Origin: Ruminococcus sp. YE282
Lineage (GTDB): Bacteria > Bacillota > Clostridia > Oscillospirales > Acutalibacteraceae
Length of the DNA stretch: 64,000 nucleotides
Assembly (NCBI GenBank): GCA_900101355.1
Contig: FMUV01000006.1
Coordinates: forward strand, 1 to 64,000
Direction of reading: 5' to 3'
Part shown: piece by piece, positions 62,943 to 64,000 of the stretch
Numbering within the stretch: the first letter of the stretch is position 1
Layout: every line of letters starts with the position of its first letter
Notes under the pieces: generated by a model
Seen by the model: only the letters and a program-made list of their open reading frames with translations
Databases searched by the model: none
Told to the model about the DNA's origin: nothing
Program-made: the position numbers and the translations under genes

Positions 62943-63212
62943 AACAAATTTTTACTAATATTAAATTATAATTAAGTTCCGTTTTATTCCCAATACAATG
63001 AGTTTTAATTAACATTCACATATTGAGGCAATACAATCTGCGAATATACGAAATAATATATTAAATGAAAGTTTATTTTCTAACTTAAATCAGATTGTAT
63101 GTTTGCATCAAAGCATATACTTGATTAAAAATAGATATGTTTAATAACATTAAAATTATCAGTTGCTTTGTCACAATCGGTTAGCTTTAATTTCTACTTA
63201 ATGTATCGGGAG

Positions 63213-63281
63213 TTAATTGTTAGGTGGCAAGCTCCGTAAGTAGTTTTTAATGTGATTGTATAAAGGTCTTTTTACTTTCAT
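63213..63281 (-). CDS. 22-residue basic peptide behind a consensus promoter
   Basis: The ATG at 63281 opens 22 codons: MKVKRPLYNH, IKNYLRSLPP, NN, then TAA. The peptide is rich in Lys/Arg and ends with two prolines and two asparagines. AAGGAGG lies exactly 8 bp upstream of the ATG, and the promoter at 63315-63343 is a perfect -35 and -10 with 17-bp spacing. No family recognised. It may be a leader peptide, a signal or toxin-like peptide, or the remnant of a longer gene; no in-frame continuation is seen. Confidence 0.55.
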   Translation of the reverse strand: MKVKRPLYNHIKNYLRSLPPNN

Positions 63282-63314
63282 GTTTAAAACCTCCTTAACT
63301 TTTATCTTGTCTAT

Positions 63315-63343
63315 ATTATACATAATGAAATCAACATTGTCAA
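63315..63343 (-). promoter_or_regulatory. Consensus sigma-A promoter for the small peptide / unexplained transcript
   Basis: On the - strand TTGACA (63338-63343), 17 bp, TATAAT (63315-63320), both hexamers perfect, with AT-rich DNA upstream. Predicted start near 63308. It is the best sigma-A match in the window. Confidence 0.8.
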
Positions 63344-63461
63344 TAGATTTATTGAAAATATTTATAATTTTATTTTATCTAAATCTATTGAATACACTTT
63401 GTAAAAATGATATAATTAAAATATTGGGGTCTAAAAAATTATAATTTTCATAAAACACAAA

Positions 63462-63511
63462 AACGCAGCAGACAAGCCGTTTCAGGTTACTTTGGCTTAT
63501 CTGCTGCGTTT
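63462..63511 (-). terminator. Terminator of tRNA-Ser
   Basis: On the - strand AAACGCAGCAGATAAGCC pairs with GGCTTGTCTGCTGCG with one mismatch around a short loop, followed by TTTTTGTGTTTT. Confidence 0.85.
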
Positions 63512-63517
63512 AAATTT

Positions 63518-63610
63518 TGGCGGAGAGAAGGGGATTCGAACCCCTGGTACGGTGATTACCGTACACATGATTTCCAATCATGCTCCTTCGGCCAACTCGG
63601 ACATCTCTCC
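63518..63610 (-). tRNA. tRNA-Ser (anticodon GGA)
   Basis: On the - strand it begins GGAGAGATGTCCGAGTTGGC and ends CCCCTTCTCTCCGCCA, with the acceptor stem GGAGAGA/TCTCTCC, an encoded CCA, the GGTTCGAATCC T-loop and a long variable arm (GTACGGTAATCACCGTAC), typical of tRNA-Ser. The anticodon loop in ATGATTGGAAATCAT gives GGA, reading UCC/UCU. Confidence 0.97.
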
Positions 63611-63624
63611 AAACACTGTTGTTT

Positions 63625-63653
63625 ATTATAACAAATCAAATCACAAAAATCAA
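63625..63653 (-). promoter_or_regulatory. tRNA-Ser promoter
   Basis: On the - strand TTGATT (63648-63653), 17 bp, TATAAT (63625-63630), about 15 bp before the tRNA. Confidence 0.7.
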
Positions 63654-63765
63654 GTATAAATTTTAAGTTAAAGTTATTGTTTTTAAAAGTGTGTTAATAA
63701 ACTGTATAATAAGCAAAGTATTACATTCTGACCTAATCTTTATAAAGCATAATACGGCTCAACAG

Positions 63766-63794
63766 TTGAAATTTTTATACAAAATCTGTATAAT
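63766..63794 (+). promoter_or_regulatory. murD promoter
   Basis: TTGAAA (63766-63771), 17 bp, TATAAT (63789-63794), 40 bp before the ATG. Confidence 0.7.
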
Positions 63795-63833
63795 AAAATA
63801 TGTTTGAATAAATCTAAAGAATGAAGGGATATA

Positions 63834-64000
63834 ATGAATTCGTCTATAAACGATTTTTTTGGTTATGTAAAAAATAAAAAGGTAGCCTTTATAGGAATCG
63901 GAACAAGCAATCTTCCTCTTATAAAGATGTTTTCCGATAAGGGTGCAAAGGTTATTGCCTGTGATAAAAAAGACTTTAATTCTCTCGGTGGAAACGGAAT
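63834..64000 (+). CDS. murD: UDP-N-acetylmuramoylalanine-D-glutamate ligase, N-terminal part
   Basis: The first 55 codons of MurD, cut by the window end. VKNKKVAFIGIGTSNLPLIK and MFSDKGAKVIACDKKD show the N-terminal Rossmann-like UDP-binding domain. AGGGAT precedes the ATG. It would add D-glutamate to UDP-MurNAc-L-alanine. Identification rests on the N-terminus only. Confidence 0.8.
   Translation, partial: MNSSINDFFGYVKNKKVAFIGIGTSNLPLIKMFSDKGAKVIACDKKDFNSLGGNG

Noticed and set aside
63256..63444. Possible 62-codon hydrophobic gene on +
   Set aside because: It runs antisense over the consensus promoter and the 22-codon gene, has no ribosome site, and its hydrophobicity follows from AT-rich DNA.

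Overview
The window comes from an AT-rich, low-GC Gram-positive endospore-forming anaerobe of the class Clostridia. The best fit is a Ruminococcus/Oscillospirales-type gut or rumen organism. Evidence for sporulation: spoVM, sipL, spoIVA, a gerA-gerB-gerC germinant receptor operon and a spoVB-type flippase. Evidence for anaerobic, hydrogen-producing fermentation: a trimeric [FeFe]-hydrogenase (hydCBA), a second [FeFe]-hydrogenase, a PAS-containing sensory [FeFe]-hydrogenase-like protein, Na+-translocating decarboxylase subunits and oxygen-independent HemZ. The genus call is an inference; no rRNA gene is present.

Layout. 1-320: tail of an IS1182-type transposase. 349-1740: metK behind a SAM-I riboswitch. 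1798-5430: a GNAT acetyltransferase, a cupin, a two-gene operon for a sigma-region-4-like protein under an SOS-like box, and a MATE exporter behind a leader terminator. 5497-10196: an RluA-family pseudouridine synthase, then the spore-envelope assembly block (small membrane protein, spoVM, sipL, spoIVA). 10266-13864: oadG-oadB behind a promoter flanked by a perfect 16-bp inverted repeat, then a Wzz-like protein and a tyrosine kinase. 14047-22226: an aspartate aminotransferase, secD-secF, a DUF421/DUF4363 pair, and the germination operon. 22350-40000: a long + strand housekeeping run (hprK, murB, rapZ, whiA, xseB, ispA, dxs, tlyA, nadK, argR, recN, recJ, rel, dtd, an MBL hydrolase, hemZ). 40073-43504: a zinc-ribbon protein, spoVB, mazG, hup. 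43637-48327: the CtsR-controlled ctsR-mcsA-mcsB-clpC operon. 48521-51235 (-): an HD-domain protein and glgX.

51615-62199 holds two hydrogen-metabolism loci. hydC-hydB-hydA on + has a near-perfect Rex operator upstream. On the - strand, a six-gene operon runs kinase-like protein, two small thioredoxin-like ferredoxins, HydS-like sensor, SpoIIE-type phosphatase, second [FeFe]-hydrogenase. It resembles the hydA2/hydS locus described in Ruminococcus albus and reads as a hydrogen or redox signalling unit feeding into a phosphatase.

62200-63517 is about 1.3 kb of very AT-rich DNA with no long gene. On its - strand it has a consensus promoter (TTGACA, 17 bp, TATAAT), a perfect Shine-Dalgarno and a 22-codon ORF. 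About 300 nt further on are three related ribosome-site-like repeats, and a terminator lies about 800 nt from the promoter. This is the least explained part of the window. The right end carries tRNA-Ser(GGA) on the - strand and the start of murD on the + strand.

All positions and motifs were read by eye; family names rest on recognised motifs, not on database searches.
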